Of a stretch of 43,813 nucleotides of DNA, positions 16,247 through 24,730 are shown piece after piece. The stretch comes from Prevotella sp. GTDB taxonomy: Bacteria > Bacteroidota > Bacteroidia > Bacteroidales > Bacteroidaceae. How positions within the stretch are numbered: position 1 is the first letter of the stretch; each line of letters starts with the position of its first letter. The notes under the pieces are model-generated. The model saw only the letters and a list, made by a program, of their open reading frames with translations, made no database searches and was not told the DNA's origin. The DNA is taken from assembly GCA_017545045.1 (NCBI GenBank), contig JAFYDA010000034.1:1-43813 (forward strand), in the 5' to 3' direction. Both the position numbers and the translations under genes were made by a program.

Positions 16247-18010
16247 TTATTTTGACAATGCAGGGCGGAACAACCGAGCGAGAAATTCGGGTTCTTGCAC
16301 TCGATGGAAGAAGTACCAATCGTGTACTGGTTTCGATATTTCCGAAGACAACACCAATTGGTTAGCAATGGGAGTAGAATTGATTTCGAAGACAATATCG
16401 TCGATTAACTCTACCTGATGTTCATTAGGTCTCTTTAACTCACCACAGTCACCTCTGACAACGAAATCGAGGAAGCGGTTGTTGTTATTTGGTTTGAACA
16501 TCATACGCATATACAGATGACTTTTGCTAATAATCAAATAGTAGGGACTACCTAATTGAACAGATCCTTCCCGACCAGTATCAGCATCATCCGACCGCAG
16601 GGAATCAAGTAGCCATACGCCCACTAAACCGTTGGCAGGTTGCTTAGCTTCAAGTGTTGCACTAATTTCACGAAACAGTCTCAATAAATGAGGATCAGGA
16701 TTGACGCGTAGCCACCGCTCAATTTGTTCTTTATTACTCGTACTTTTTTTAGGAAACCAGTGCCAGATATGACAGTTATCTCCCTCCATCTCATATTTCA
16801 GCGGAGTGCCATGCTTATCAATCAGTACACCATCACTGCTCACCCGTTGCTCCATGCCTGACATCTGATAATAAAAGTTCAGTCCGTTGCGCATGCTAAA
16901 ACTCAAAACGAGTTCACCCCCATGGCCGTAAAACTTATATTGCTGCAAACTATAGTGACGTTCCCATTCTTCGGCACCAATATGATAAGACTCCATGAGC
17001 CAGCACCCCTGTAGCGGATGCATATTAGGAAGTTCTTTCGTATGACAAGAAAAGACTGTAACCAACATCAAAGCACAGCAAGCTACGAAAATGGCTACTC
17101 CCACTCTAAAACGGACATGACGGCCATTGAGCGGCGTATTCATAAACAGTAGACGTGTTTTAAGCGGCTGACTGAAAAATGCCAGCCGAGATAAGCACCA
17201 CTCAGACCGGCTTTTAGCCATACTAACAAGACTCACCTGATAGTCTTCAAGGGTAATGCCAGCAGAGATCACACCGCCATCGGCCTCTAACTCCTGCTGC
17301 ATTCTCATCTCTTTGACAGACAACCAGACAAAGGGATTAAACCAGTTGACAGCTAACAGAAACTGGAGTATACAGAGCCAGAAGAAATGATGATAACGTA
17401 TGTGACACAACTCATGTTTCATTACATAGTCCCATGTCTGTCCGTCAAGTCCAGTCGGGATAAACACACTCCGCCCAAAAGAGAATGGCAAACGGGTGGC
17501 CGGTAGTTCGTAAACACCGATTCGCCCCTCATATTGGTCTATAAGCCTGTGACGACGACACAGCAGCCACAGGTAGACAAGTTGCATAAGGAAACTAGCC
17601 ATAACCAGAACGACACCAACAAAATAAAGCGTGTAACAATACTGTATAGCCAACTCCATCATAGAAGGGTTTGACGACTCGACAGGCGCTGTCGACACAG
17701 AGGAATCTACTACAGATGCAATTGCCTTAGCAGACTGGGCACTCTCCGTCGCAGGGAGTTGAGTAACAACCGGTGAAACTGCTGGTTGGGAGACGCCCTG
17801 CATAGGCCCTGCCTCATGCACATCAGCTGCGGGCGGTACAAGTCTCACAGGGCTGATGAAAGTATATATAGTAGTAAGCACAACTGCTGCGAAAATGAAC
17901 AACTGCGACATCTGCGGTTTGCAGCGAAGTCGCAACAAGAAGTAATAAACGGCGTAAAGGCAGCCGCCAATCGCCAGGCCAGATAACGGATAAATACCAA
18001 ATGTAATCAT
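16247..18010 (-). CDS. BlaR1/MecR1-like M56 membrane metallopeptidase with duplicated C-terminal domain
   Basis: A 587-residue sensor-peptidase paired with the BlaI-type repressor. Membrane segments are visible near residues 6-26, 36-52, 126-150, 205-225 and 302-321. The zinc site HELCH (199-203) with downstream LEADGG (241-246) is intact. In place of the penicillin-binding sensor of classical BlaR1, the extracytoplasmic part consists of two related domains of about 115 residues: 331-450 (LQGCWLMES...HWFPKK...HLLRLFREI) and 460-580 (LVGVWLLDS...DWYFFHR...FLARLFRPA). These look like the lipocalin-like DUF4488 type, by recollection. An extracytoplasmic linker of about 70 residues is rich in Ser, Ala and Pro. 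The gene overlaps blaI by 4 bases. Confidence 0.85.
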   Translation of the reverse strand: MITFGIYPLSGLAIGGCLYAVYYFLLRLRCKPQMSQLFIFAAVVLTTIYTFISPVRLVPPAADVHEAGPMQGVSQPAVSPVVTQLPATESAQSAKAIASVVDSSVSTAPVESSNPSMMELAIQYCYTLYFVGVVLVMASFLMQLVYLWLLCRRHRLIDQYEGRIGVYELPATRLPFSFGRSVFIPTGLDGQTWDYVMKHELCHIRYHHFFWLCILQFLLAVNWFNPFVWLSVKEMRMQQELEADGGVISAGITLEDYQVSLVSMAKSRSEWCLSRLAFFSQPLKTRLLFMNTPLNGRHVRFRVGVAIFVACCALMLVTVFSCHTKELPNMHPLQGCWLMESYHIGAEEWERHYSLQQYKFYGHGGELVLSFSMRNGLNFYYQMSGMEQRVSSDGVLIDKHGTPLKYEMEGDNCHIWHWFPKKSTSNKEQIERWLRVNPDPHLLRLFREISATLEAKQPANGLVGVWLLDSLRSDDADTGREGSVQLGSPYYLIISKSHLYMRMMFKPNNNNRFLDFVVRGDCGELKRPNEHQVELIDDIVFEINSTPIANQLVLSSEISKPVHDWYFFHRVQEPEFLARLFRPALSK

Positions 18011-18387
18011 AGTTGTCTCCTTTCCTTAATAATGTTCAATAACTCCTCAATCTCATCGTCATGCAAATGCTGGCGGCGAACGAAAAACGAGACAAGCGAC
18101 GTGGGTGAACTACCAAAGAAGGTATCATTGACATTGGTCAGATATTGGTCGATATAGTCATCACGACTGATAAGCGGCGTGAAGCGCAACAACTTTCCCT
18201 GTTTGTCCGTACGTACAAAGCCTTTCTCGGAAAGTCGCTTCAGAAACGTCAACAGAGTTGTCATGGCTGGTTTCGGTTCAGGATAAGCCTCCATGATTTC
18301 TGCCGACACGACTTGGTTTGCCTGAAGATTCCACAGGACGTTCATCACTTGGGTTTCTACTTTGGTAAGCTGTTTGGTCTCTTTCAT
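18007..18387 (-). CDS. BlaI/MecI-family transcriptional repressor
   Basis: A 126-residue winged-helix repressor. The pattern LTKVETQVMNVLWNL, then PAMTTLLTFLKRLSEKGFVRTDKQGK, is the BlaI DNA-binding domain. The C-terminal half (DDYIDQYLTNVNDTFFGSSPTSLVSFFV) is the dimerisation and proteolysis region. In this family the M56 partner triggers cleavage of the repressor. It is co-transcribed with that partner through an ATGA overlap, and two dyads around its promoter suggest autorepression. What signal or other genes are controlled is not visible; beta-lactam sensing is not indicated by the partner. Confidence 0.9.
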   Translation of the reverse strand: MKETKQLTKVETQVMNVLWNLQANQVVSAEIMEAYPEPKPAMTTLLTFLKRLSEKGFVRTDKQGKLLRFTPLISRDDYIDQYLTNVNDTFFGSSPTSLVSFFVRRQHLHDDEIEELLNIIKERRQL

Positions 18388-18400
18388 TGCTTCTCACATT

Positions 18401-18423
18401 TAAATTTGTATGGTGCAAATTTA
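18401..18423. promoter_or_regulatory. Candidate BlaI operator overlapping the -7 box
   Basis: TAAATTTG (18401-18408) and its exact complement CAAATTTA (18416-18423) flank 7 bases. The right half is also the -7 box of the blaI promoter, so a bound dimer would block transcription. Confidence 0.5.
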
Positions 18424-18447
18424 GAGAGAAAAAGCAAAAAAAGCAAA
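18416..18447 (-). promoter_or_regulatory. Promoter of the blaI-blaR1-like pair
   Basis: On the minus strand, TTTG (18447-18444) and TAAATTTG (18423-18416) are spaced by 20 bases, a full match to the Bacteroidota promoter pattern. The leader is about 20-25 bases. Confidence 0.75.
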
Positions 18448-18454
18448 GCTCATA

Positions 18455-18470
18455 TTCTAAAGTTTTAGAA
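18455..18470. promoter_or_regulatory. Second dyad upstream of blaI promoter
   Basis: TTCTAAA-GT-TTTAGAA is a perfect 7+2+7 palindrome just upstream of the -33 element. It is a candidate second repressor site. Confidence 0.45.
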
Positions 18471-18530
18471 AATTAACATGATTTACAAACAGGATTGTCT
18501 GATTTATTAGAAATTCACTATAAATCACGG

Positions 18531-18648
18531 GGAGGATCCGCAGAATTACAGAGAGAATCCACAGAATTACAGGGAGGCTCCGCGTATTTGTCCCAGGCTC
18601 TGGGATGTTTGTCCCAGGCCTTGGGACATTTCTGTGGAAGCTCCACAG
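18531..18648 (+). repeat. Composite intergenic repeat, copy 1 (21-bp units plus small hairpins)
   Basis: Between the menE stop and blaI. Units of 21 bases built from a GGAGGCTCC-like core and GCAGAATTACAG occupy 18531-18551, 18552-18572 and, in part, 18573-18581. Three small hairpins follow: TCCCAG/CTGGGA (18591-18605), GTCCCA/TGGGAC (18611-18627) and CTGTGGA/TCCACAG (18632-18648). The last one ends 3 bases before the menE stop codon on the other strand. The same parts in the same order occur at 31060-31139 on the opposite strand. Confidence 0.75.
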
Positions 18649-18651
18649 AAT

Positions 18652-19623
18652 TTACGGGCAGATAGTATCCTCCTCTGCCAGCAGCTCGGCCTGACGGCGG
18701 GCGGGCTTTCCCGTAGCGGTGAGGGGAAGATGGTCGACATGGACGTAGGCGCGGGGCTGCCAGTACTTTGGCAGCACACGGCAACAGGCCTCGCGAGCCG
18801 TTGCAACGTCGCCCTCGGTCAACAGGACGACAGCCTCGCCGAACTTCTCGTCAGGACGCTTAGATATTAAATAAGGTACGTGAAGATGGGAATGAAGCAA
18901 CCGCTCCACTTCCTCCGCCTGAATTTTCAATCCGCCACTACAGATGACATTGTCCTTACGTCCAACGATGCGGAAACGCCCGTCGGGAGCAAGCTCGGCA
19001 ATGTCGTTGGTCACCAGTGGACCTTCGTGAACGGCAGGGGCATCGATGACCAGACAACGGTCGACAGTGAGCGACAGCCGGACACCGTCAAAAGGCACGT
19101 ACCAGTCGGAGGCATCAAGACCGCTGAGGCGACGCATGGCGACGTGCGAGAGTGTCTCCGTCATACCGTAAGTGCTCCACACGGCGTTGGGGAACGCTTT
19201 CAGCTCGCGAGCCAGCGACTGGTCGACGGCACCACCGCCAATAAGCAGGTGCTTAATGGCCATGAGCCGCTGGCGGCCCTCTTCGGTCTGCAACAGGTTG
19301 TACACCTGCATAGGTACCATCGCCGCAAAGTCGACACGGCCACTCCATGACGGACAGCCACAGGGCTCCACGGCCATCAGGCGCAGACCACAAGTCAGCG
19401 CACGCACCACCATCATCTTGCCGGCAATGTAGTCGAGCGACATGCAGAGAAGCGCCGTATCACGCGGCTTCAGTCCCAAGAAGCCACACGTCATACGCGC
19501 CGAAGCTTCCATGCGTTGCTTCTCCACGAGCATGGGTTTCGGACTGCCCGTCGAACCGCTGGTATGCACCAGCACCCTCGGACTGTCATTGTGCCATTCG
19601 GCTAAAAAGGCTTCGAGATCCAT
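18652..19623 (-). CDS. menE: O-succinylbenzoate--CoA ligase (short form)
   Basis: Activates o-succinylbenzoate with ATP and CoA in menaquinone synthesis. The 323-residue protein carries the adenylate-forming core motifs: HTSGSTGSPKP (phosphate loop), YGMTET, TNDIAELAPDGRFRIVGRKDN, ICSGGLKIQAEEVE (hinge) and LPLTATGKPARR with the catalytic Lys. It lacks roughly the first 100 residues of longer MenE enzymes, but all catalytic motifs are present, so it is a compact form and not a fragment. Its start lies 22 bases inside menC, indicating translational coupling; the assignment relies partly on this neighbour. Confidence 0.92.
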   Translation of the reverse strand: MDLEAFLAEWHNDSPRVLVHTSGSTGSPKPMLVEKQRMEASARMTCGFLGLKPRDTALLCMSLDYIAGKMMVVRALTCGLRLMAVEPCGCPSWSGRVDFAAMVPMQVYNLLQTEEGRQRLMAIKHLLIGGGAVDQSLARELKAFPNAVWSTYGMTETLSHVAMRRLSGLDASDWYVPFDGVRLSLTVDRCLVIDAPAVHEGPLVTNDIAELAPDGRFRIVGRKDNVICSGGLKIQAEEVERLLHSHLHVPYLISKRPDEKFGEAVVLLTEGDVATAREACCRVLPKYWQPRAYVHVDHLPLTATGKPARRQAELLAEEDTICP

Positions 19624-20636
19624 AGTTGGTCGCCGCGTATTTCAAGAGGCATAGGGATGTTATCGGTAAAGAGCTGACCCGTGCCCAAACCTTGCGGCAC
19701 GCTGATGTCATCGCCATAAACGGAACTACAGAACTGTGCAATGGCGTTCAGGCCGATGTTGCTCTCAAGTGCAGAAGTAATCCACGAACTGATGCCCTCT
19801 TCACGCGCCAATTCTATCCATTCCCGACATCCCGCCATGCCGCCATGCAACGATGGCTTCAGTACGATATAGCGAGGTTTGATGATGTGCAGCATCTGCC
19901 GCTTGGCATCGGGGTCGTTCACGCCGATGAGCTCTTCGTCAAGGGCTATGGGCAAGGGTGACTCACGGCAGAGCTCGGCCATGAAGGCCCACTGTCCAGC
20001 CTTGATGGGCTGTTCGATGCTGTGGATGGCATACTGCGACAGTAACTCCAGTTTATAGAGTGCCTCTTCGAAGGGGAAGGCGCCGTTGGCATCGAGCCGC
20101 AATTCCACTTCGCGGTGGGAGAAGCGGTCGCGAATACGCTTCAACAAGTCGAGCTCCTGTTCAAAATCAATAGCCCCAATCTTCAGTTTAACACAGCGGA
20201 AGCCCTGCTCCAGCTTCTGCTCCATACGCTGAAGCATCTCGTTGTAACTGCCCATCCAGACCAATCCGTTGATAGGAATACCCTGCTCGCCACGGCAGAA
20301 TGGCGTGTCGAATAATGGTGCATGCTGCATGCTGCATGCTGCATTCAAACTGAGCAAGGCCGTCTCGATGCCGAAGAGCATGGACGGATAGTTGCGCAGG
20401 GCGTCGTAGGGAATTTCTCCCGTACGTTCCACGTCGTCGCAGAAGCGTCGCAACAGACGGGCGTAACCGGGCAAGGCATCGCAACTGAGGTCGGGCAACG
20501 GGGCACACTCCCCTACGCCGCGGGCCTGGCCATCGACAGCTTCGACGAACCAGCTGGTGCGGGTGGTATAAACGCCACGCGACGTACCTGCCGGCTGTTT
20601 GAAATGGAGCGTGCGCTCTTCTATGGTCATCTTCAT
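19602..20636 (-). CDS. menC: O-succinylbenzoate synthase
   Basis: Dehydrates SHCHC to o-succinylbenzoate in menaquinone synthesis. An enolase-superfamily barrel of 344 residues with the catalytic KLKIG Lys pair, the metal ligands in LDANGAF, IEQP and ALDEE, and the second base Lys in VLKPSLHGG. The start at 20636 (MKMTIEE) is chosen over 20657 because it begins closest to the conserved fold; both lie after the -7 box at 20679-20686. A heptanucleotide tandem repeat (20319-20344) lies inside the gene and encodes part of NAACSMQHA, a place where homologues would be expected to vary. Confidence 0.93.
   Translation of the reverse strand: MKMTIEERTLHFKQPAGTSRGVYTTRTSWFVEAVDGQARGVGECAPLPDLSCDALPGYARLLRRFCDDVERTGEIPYDALRNYPSMLFGIETALLSLNAACSMQHAPLFDTPFCRGEQGIPINGLVWMGSYNEMLQRMEQKLEQGFRCVKLKIGAIDFEQELDLLKRIRDRFSHREVELRLDANGAFPFEEALYKLELLSQYAIHSIEQPIKAGQWAFMAELCRESPLPIALDEELIGVNDPDAKRQMLHIIKPRYIVLKPSLHGGMAGCREWIELAREEGISSWITSALESNIGLNAIAQFCSSVYGDDISVPQGLGTGQLFTDNIPMPLEIRGDQLWISKPF
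20319..20344. repeat. 7-bp tandem repeat TGCATGC inside menC
   Basis: Three perfect copies of TGCATGC and a partial fourth (TGCAT). Three units make 21 bases, so the frame is kept, but gain or loss of one unit would shift the frame. Confidence 0.9.
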
Positions 20637-20678
20637 GTTTTTACGTCCTATTTGCATCTATTCAGAATATTTATGGCG

Positions 20679-20686
20679 CAAAGGTA
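20679..20686 (-). promoter_or_regulatory. Putative -7 box of menC-menE
   Basis: TACCTTTG on the minus strand, 22 bases before ATG 20657 and 43 before ATG 20636. Divergent from the pepP box. Confidence 0.55.
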
Positions 20687-20708
20687 CGTTTTTTTCACAA
20701 TAAATTCG

Positions 20709-20716
20709 TATCTTTG
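20709..20716 (+). promoter_or_regulatory. Putative -7 box of the pepP operon
   Basis: TATCTTTG, 27 bases before the ATG at 20744. A T-run sits where the -33 element should be, with no exact TTTG. Confidence 0.55.
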
Positions 20717-20743
20717 CCGTCAAATTAACTTAAATGCAGTAAA

Positions 20744-22141
20744 ATGTTCAGCAAAGAGACTTATATTCGGCGGCGTGCCGAACTGAAGAAACTGGTCGGA
20801 GAGGGCATTATCGTGCTCTTCGGCAACAATGAGTCGCCAAGCAATTACCCTGCCAACGGCTACACACCGTTCCGTCAGGACTCCACTTTCCTTTATTATT
20901 TTGGACAGCACCGCGAAGGCCTTGTGGGCGTCATTGACATTGACAACGACGAGGAATGGCTCATTGGCGACGACATCGACATTGAGGACATTGTCTGGAT
21001 GGGCTTCGTGCCCTCCGTGGCCGACCTCGCCGCCGAAGTGGGCGTGACGAAGACCGCACCGATGGCACAGCTCCGTTCAGTATGTTGCTGTGACACAGCA
21101 ACAAACACTACGCTGCACTTCCTGCCGCCCTACCGCCACGACACGAAAATACAGCTGATGGACCTGACGGGCATACACCCCTCGAAGCAGAAAGAGGCCG
21201 CCTCGCAAAAACTCATCAAGGCCGTCGTGAAGATGCGTGCCACGAAGAGCGCAGAGGAAATAGCCTACATTGAGGCTGCCTGCGACGTGGGCTATGTCAT
21301 GCATACCACGGCACAAATGCTCATCAAGCCAGGTGTCACAGAGCGCTTTGTTGCCGGGCAGGTGGACGGCATTGCCCGTTCACTGGCTCAGGGTAACAGT
21401 TTCGGCACCATCTTCTCGCAGCACGGCGAGATTATGCACGGCTCACCTTCGGACAACGAACTGGAGGCCGGGCGGTTGATTCTCTGCGACGCAGGTTGTG
21501 AACTGAACGACTACTGCTCGGACCACACCCGCACCATGCCTGTGAACGGGAAGTTCACTCAGCGACAGCTGGATATTTACAAGATCGTTGAGGAGTGTCA
21601 CGACTACGTACTCACAGTGGCCAAGCCTGGCGTGAAGTATCAGGACGTACACTTCGCCGTCTGCCGTCTGATGACCGAGCGACTGAAGGAACTTGGACTA
21701 ATGAAGGGCAACACCGACGAAGCCGTCGCCGCTGGCGCCCACGCCATGTTCCTGCCTCACGGACTGGGACACATGATGGGTATGGACGTTCACGACATGG
21801 AGGGATTGGGACAGATATACGTCGGCTTCGACGATGAGACACGCCCCAACCTGGAACAGTTCGGCACCAACTGCCTACGCATGGGACGCCGCTTGGAGCC
21901 AGGATTCGTGGTGACCGACGAGCCGGGTATCTACTTCATACCTCACCTCATCGACCTATGGCGCAAAGAGCAGCACTGCGCTGAGTTCCTCAACTTCGAC
22001 AAGCTGGAGACGTACAAGGACTTCGGTGGCATACGCATTGAGGACGACCTGCTGATAACGGAAGACGGATGCCGATTCCTCGGACAGAAGCGCATACCCT
22101 ATCATCCGGAGGAGCTGGAAGCGTTCATGGCACAGGCGTAA
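20744..22141 (+). CDS. pepP: Xaa-Pro aminopeptidase P (M24B)
   Basis: A 465-residue cytosolic metallo-aminopeptidase that removes N-terminal residues preceding proline. The N-terminal creatinase/AMP-N domain (SNYPANGYTPFRQDSTFLYYFG) is followed by the pita-bread domain with the five metal ligands: CDAG Asp, SDHTRT Asp, LPHGLGHMMGMDVHD His, DEPGIYF Glu and GGIRIEDD Glu. Length and motif order match PepP. It has no signal peptide. It heads a rightward series of six genes, and its own promoter box lies in the region shared with menC. Confidence 0.95.
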   Translation: MFSKETYIRRRAELKKLVGEGIIVLFGNNESPSNYPANGYTPFRQDSTFLYYFGQHREGLVGVIDIDNDEEWLIGDDIDIEDIVWMGFVPSVADLAAEVGVTKTAPMAQLRSVCCCDTATNTTLHFLPPYRHDTKIQLMDLTGIHPSKQKEAASQKLIKAVVKMRATKSAEEIAYIEAACDVGYVMHTTAQMLIKPGVTERFVAGQVDGIARSLAQGNSFGTIFSQHGEIMHGSPSDNELEAGRLILCDAGCELNDYCSDHTRTMPVNGKFTQRQLDIYKIVEECHDYVLTVAKPGVKYQDVHFAVCRLMTERLKELGLMKGNTDEAVAAGAHAMFLPHGLGHMMGMDVHDMEGLGQIYVGFDDETRPNLEQFGTNCLRMGRRLEPGFVVTDEPGIYFIPHLIDLWRKEQHCAEFLNFDKLETYKDFGGIRIEDDLLITEDGCRFLGQKRIPYHPEELEAFMAQA

Positions 22142-22146
22142 TGTCG

Positions 22147-22176
22147 AAATAACGTAATAACGTAATAACGAAATAA
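22147..22176. repeat. 9-bp tandem repeat between pepP and pepC
   Basis: AATAACGTA-type units (about 2.7 copies) ending in AATAACGAAATAA fill most of the 55-base gap between the pepP stop and the pepC start. A/T-rich; no promoter motif was seen. Confidence 0.6.
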
Positions 22177-22196
22177 AACTCAAAACAATAACAACA

Positions 22197-23402
22197 ATGA
22201 AGAAAGTATTAACATTCGCACTCATGGCCATGATGGCCGTCAGTGCATCGGCTGCCAAGAAGAAGGCACCGGCCAAAGACCAGAACAAACCCGTGTTCAC
22301 CACTATCAAGGAGAACCCCATTACAAGCATCAAAGACCAGAACCGCTCGGGCACCTGCTGGGACTACTCTACCCTGTCGTTCTTTGAAGCCGAAATACTG
22401 AAGGCTACTGGCAAAACTTACGACCTCGATGAGTCATTCATTGCCAACAAGACCTATATGGACCGCGCCATTCAGGTAGTGCGCTACCACGGTGACTGTC
22501 AGTTTGCGCAAGGCGGATCGGCAGAAGACGTACTGGCCACAATGAAGACACACGGTATCATTCCACAGGGTGTCATGCCTTTCCCTGGCTCACTCTATGG
22601 CGACTCGCTGAACAACTTCAATGAGTTCTTCTCACTGCTGGAGCCCTACGTGGCCGCTATCTCGAAGAGCAGTGCCAAGAAAATCTCGAACCAGTGGAAG
22701 GTCGGACTACAGGGCATTCTTGACGCCTATCTCGGCAAGTGCCCTGAGAAATTCACCTACGAGGGCAAGGAGTACACTCCGAAATCGTTCATGAATAGTC
22801 TCGGCATCAACCTCAACGACTACGTGAGCATCACCAGCTACACCCACCATCCTTTCTATACAGCCTTCGCCGTCGAGGTGCAAGACAACTGGCGCTTCCC
22901 ACTGTCGTACAACCTGCCGATGGACGAGATGATGCAGGTCATCGACAACGCCATTGAACAGGGCTACACCATAGCATGGGGCGGCGACGTGTCGGAGCCG
23001 GGATTCACACGCCAGGGACTGGCCTACGCCGTCGATACCAAGAAGACGGAGAGTCTGGCTGGCAGCGACATGGCTAAATGGCTGAAGCTGACGGCTGAGA
23101 AGAAGAAGAGCATCATCGACTCACTGGGGTACAAAGTGCCCGAAGTAGTTGCCACGCAGGAAATGCGACAGGAGCGCTTCGACAACTGGGAACTGACCGA
23201 CGACCACGGTATGCTCATCTACGGCGTGGCCAAGGATCAGGCTGGCAAGGAATACTACATGGTGAAGAACTCATGGGGAGAGACCGGTGAATACAAAGGC
23301 ATCTGGTACATGACCAAGACCTTCATCGCCGCCAACACTATGGACTTCCTTATCAACAAGAAAGCAATTCCTGCCAACATCCGTAAAAAGTTAGGATTAT
23401 GA
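22197..23402 (+). CDS. Exported C1B cysteine peptidase (aminopeptidase C/bleomycin hydrolase family)
   Basis: A 401-residue papain-fold peptidase. The N terminus MKKVLTFALMAMMAVSASA is a signal peptide, so the enzyme acts outside the cytoplasm, unlike classical cytosolic PepC. The catalytic Cys is in QNRSGTCWDYST, the His in TDDHGMLIYG and the Asn in VKNSWG. The DESFIANKTYMDRA and GGSAEDVLATMKTHGI stretches also match the bleomycin hydrolase family. Substrates are presumably peptides in the periplasm. Its stop overlaps the next start by 4 bases. Confidence 0.92.
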   Translation: MKKVLTFALMAMMAVSASAAKKKAPAKDQNKPVFTTIKENPITSIKDQNRSGTCWDYSTLSFFEAEILKATGKTYDLDESFIANKTYMDRAIQVVRYHGDCQFAQGGSAEDVLATMKTHGIIPQGVMPFPGSLYGDSLNNFNEFFSLLEPYVAAISKSSAKKISNQWKVGLQGILDAYLGKCPEKFTYEGKEYTPKSFMNSLGINLNDYVSITSYTHHPFYTAFAVEVQDNWRFPLSYNLPMDEMMQVIDNAIEQGYTIAWGGDVSEPGFTRQGLAYAVDTKKTESLAGSDMAKWLKLTAEKKKSIIDSLGYKVPEVVATQEMRQERFDNWELTDDHGMLIYGVAKDQAGKEYYMVKNSWGETGEYKGIWYMTKTFIAANTMDFLINKKAIPANIRKKLGL

Positions 23403-24724
23403 AAAGAATTGCCACCATCGTCTTCTGTTTTGTATGCTGTGGTTTTGTCACAGCACAAACCTCACAGACTGCCCAGCAGGAGATCAAGGAGAACATCTAT
23501 CTGTCGGGCTCCAACTACTTAGACTATGACCGCCAGCTCAGTACCACGCCACTGACGGCAACTCCAAAAGGCTATGAACCATTCTATATGAGCCACTACG
23601 GACGCCATGGTTCGCGCTGGCTCATTGGCGAAGGTGACTACACGGGGCCTCTGAACACCCTGCGCGATGCCAACGCTGCCGGAAAACTGACCGCAAAAGG
23701 CAAGGAAGTGCTGAAGAAGCTGGAAGACTTCTACCCTACCACGATCAGGCGCTTAGGCGAACTGACCACCGTCGGCGAGCGTCAGCACCACGGCATCGGC
23801 AGCCGTATGGCCAAGAACTTCCCCGAAATTTTCAAGGCCAAGAACGTAGCTATAGATGCCCGCTCCACAGTCGTCATACGCTGCATACTCTCGATGGAGG
23901 CAGAGTGCGAGGAACTGGCAGCTGCCAATCCCACGGTACGCATCCACAACGACGTGAGCGAGTCGTTCCAATATTACCTCAATCAGGACTGGAGCGACCG
24001 CATGCGCCGCGCCAGCCGACAAGGCCGTGGTGTGCGCTCAGAGTATGAACGGAAGTACAGCCATCCCGAACGGCTGATGAAAGTGCTTTTCAACGATCAG
24101 AGCTACGTCTACGACAACATCCGAGCCAGTTCGCTGATGCGTCAGCTCTTCGAGGTGGCCTCCAACATGCAGAGCCATGACACCGACATAGAGCTCTATT
24201 CACTTTTTACCGATGACGAGATTTATGACCAGTGGCGCATCCGCAACATCGGCTGGTACTTGGACTACGGTGCAGCACCTCAGTCACGCGGCATGATGCC
24301 CTTCACACAACTGAACCTGCTACGCAACATCATTGAGACGGCTGACACCATCGTTCCCCCGTATCCTGGCGTTGCCGTACCTCCGGCCCAAGACATCCAG
24401 GCCACTCTGCGCTTCGGTCATGAGGTGTGCGTTATGCCTCTGGCTTGCCTGCTGGAGTTAGGACAGTGTGGTGCTCAGGTGGAGAACCTCGACACACTCG
24501 ACAACGTTTGGCGCAACTACCGCATCTTCCCTATGGCCTGCAACGTGCAGCTTATTTTCTATCGTCCCGTTAAAGGCAAACCAGGCGACATTCTGGTGAA
24601 GGCCATGCTCAACGAGCGTGAGATGACACTTCCCGTCCAGCCCGTCAGCGGACCTTACTACAAATGGGCCGACCTGCGGCAATACTACCTCGACAAAATC
24701 CAGAAGTTCGAGGAGGGAAAGTAA
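23399..24724 (+). CDS. Secreted histidine acid phosphatase (MINPP-like)
   Basis: A 441-residue branch-2 histidine phosphatase. A signal peptide (MKRIATIVFCFVCCGFVTAQ) precedes the catalytic motif MSHYGRHGSRW, in which the His is the phosphate acceptor. The C-terminal partner motif is LRFGHEV (His-Glu in place of the HAE or HD of other branches). RHG plus HE is seen in multiple inositol polyphosphate phosphatases, so phytate or another phospho-ester in the periplasm is a likely substrate; the specificity is inferred. It is coupled to the upstream exported peptidase by an ATGA overlap and precedes nrnA by 6 bases. Confidence 0.87.
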   Translation: MKRIATIVFCFVCCGFVTAQTSQTAQQEIKENIYLSGSNYLDYDRQLSTTPLTATPKGYEPFYMSHYGRHGSRWLIGEGDYTGPLNTLRDANAAGKLTAKGKEVLKKLEDFYPTTIRRLGELTTVGERQHHGIGSRMAKNFPEIFKAKNVAIDARSTVVIRCILSMEAECEELAAANPTVRIHNDVSESFQYYLNQDWSDRMRRASRQGRGVRSEYERKYSHPERLMKVLFNDQSYVYDNIRASSLMRQLFEVASNMQSHDTDIELYSLFTDDEIYDQWRIRNIGWYLDYGAAPQSRGMMPFTQLNLLRNIIETADTIVPPYPGVAVPPAQDIQATLRFGHEVCVMPLACLLELGQCGAQVENLDTLDNVWRNYRIFPMACNVQLIFYRPVKGKPGDILVKAMLNEREMTLPVQPVSGPYYKWADLRQYYLDKIQKFEEGK

Positions 24725-24730
24725 TCGTCT

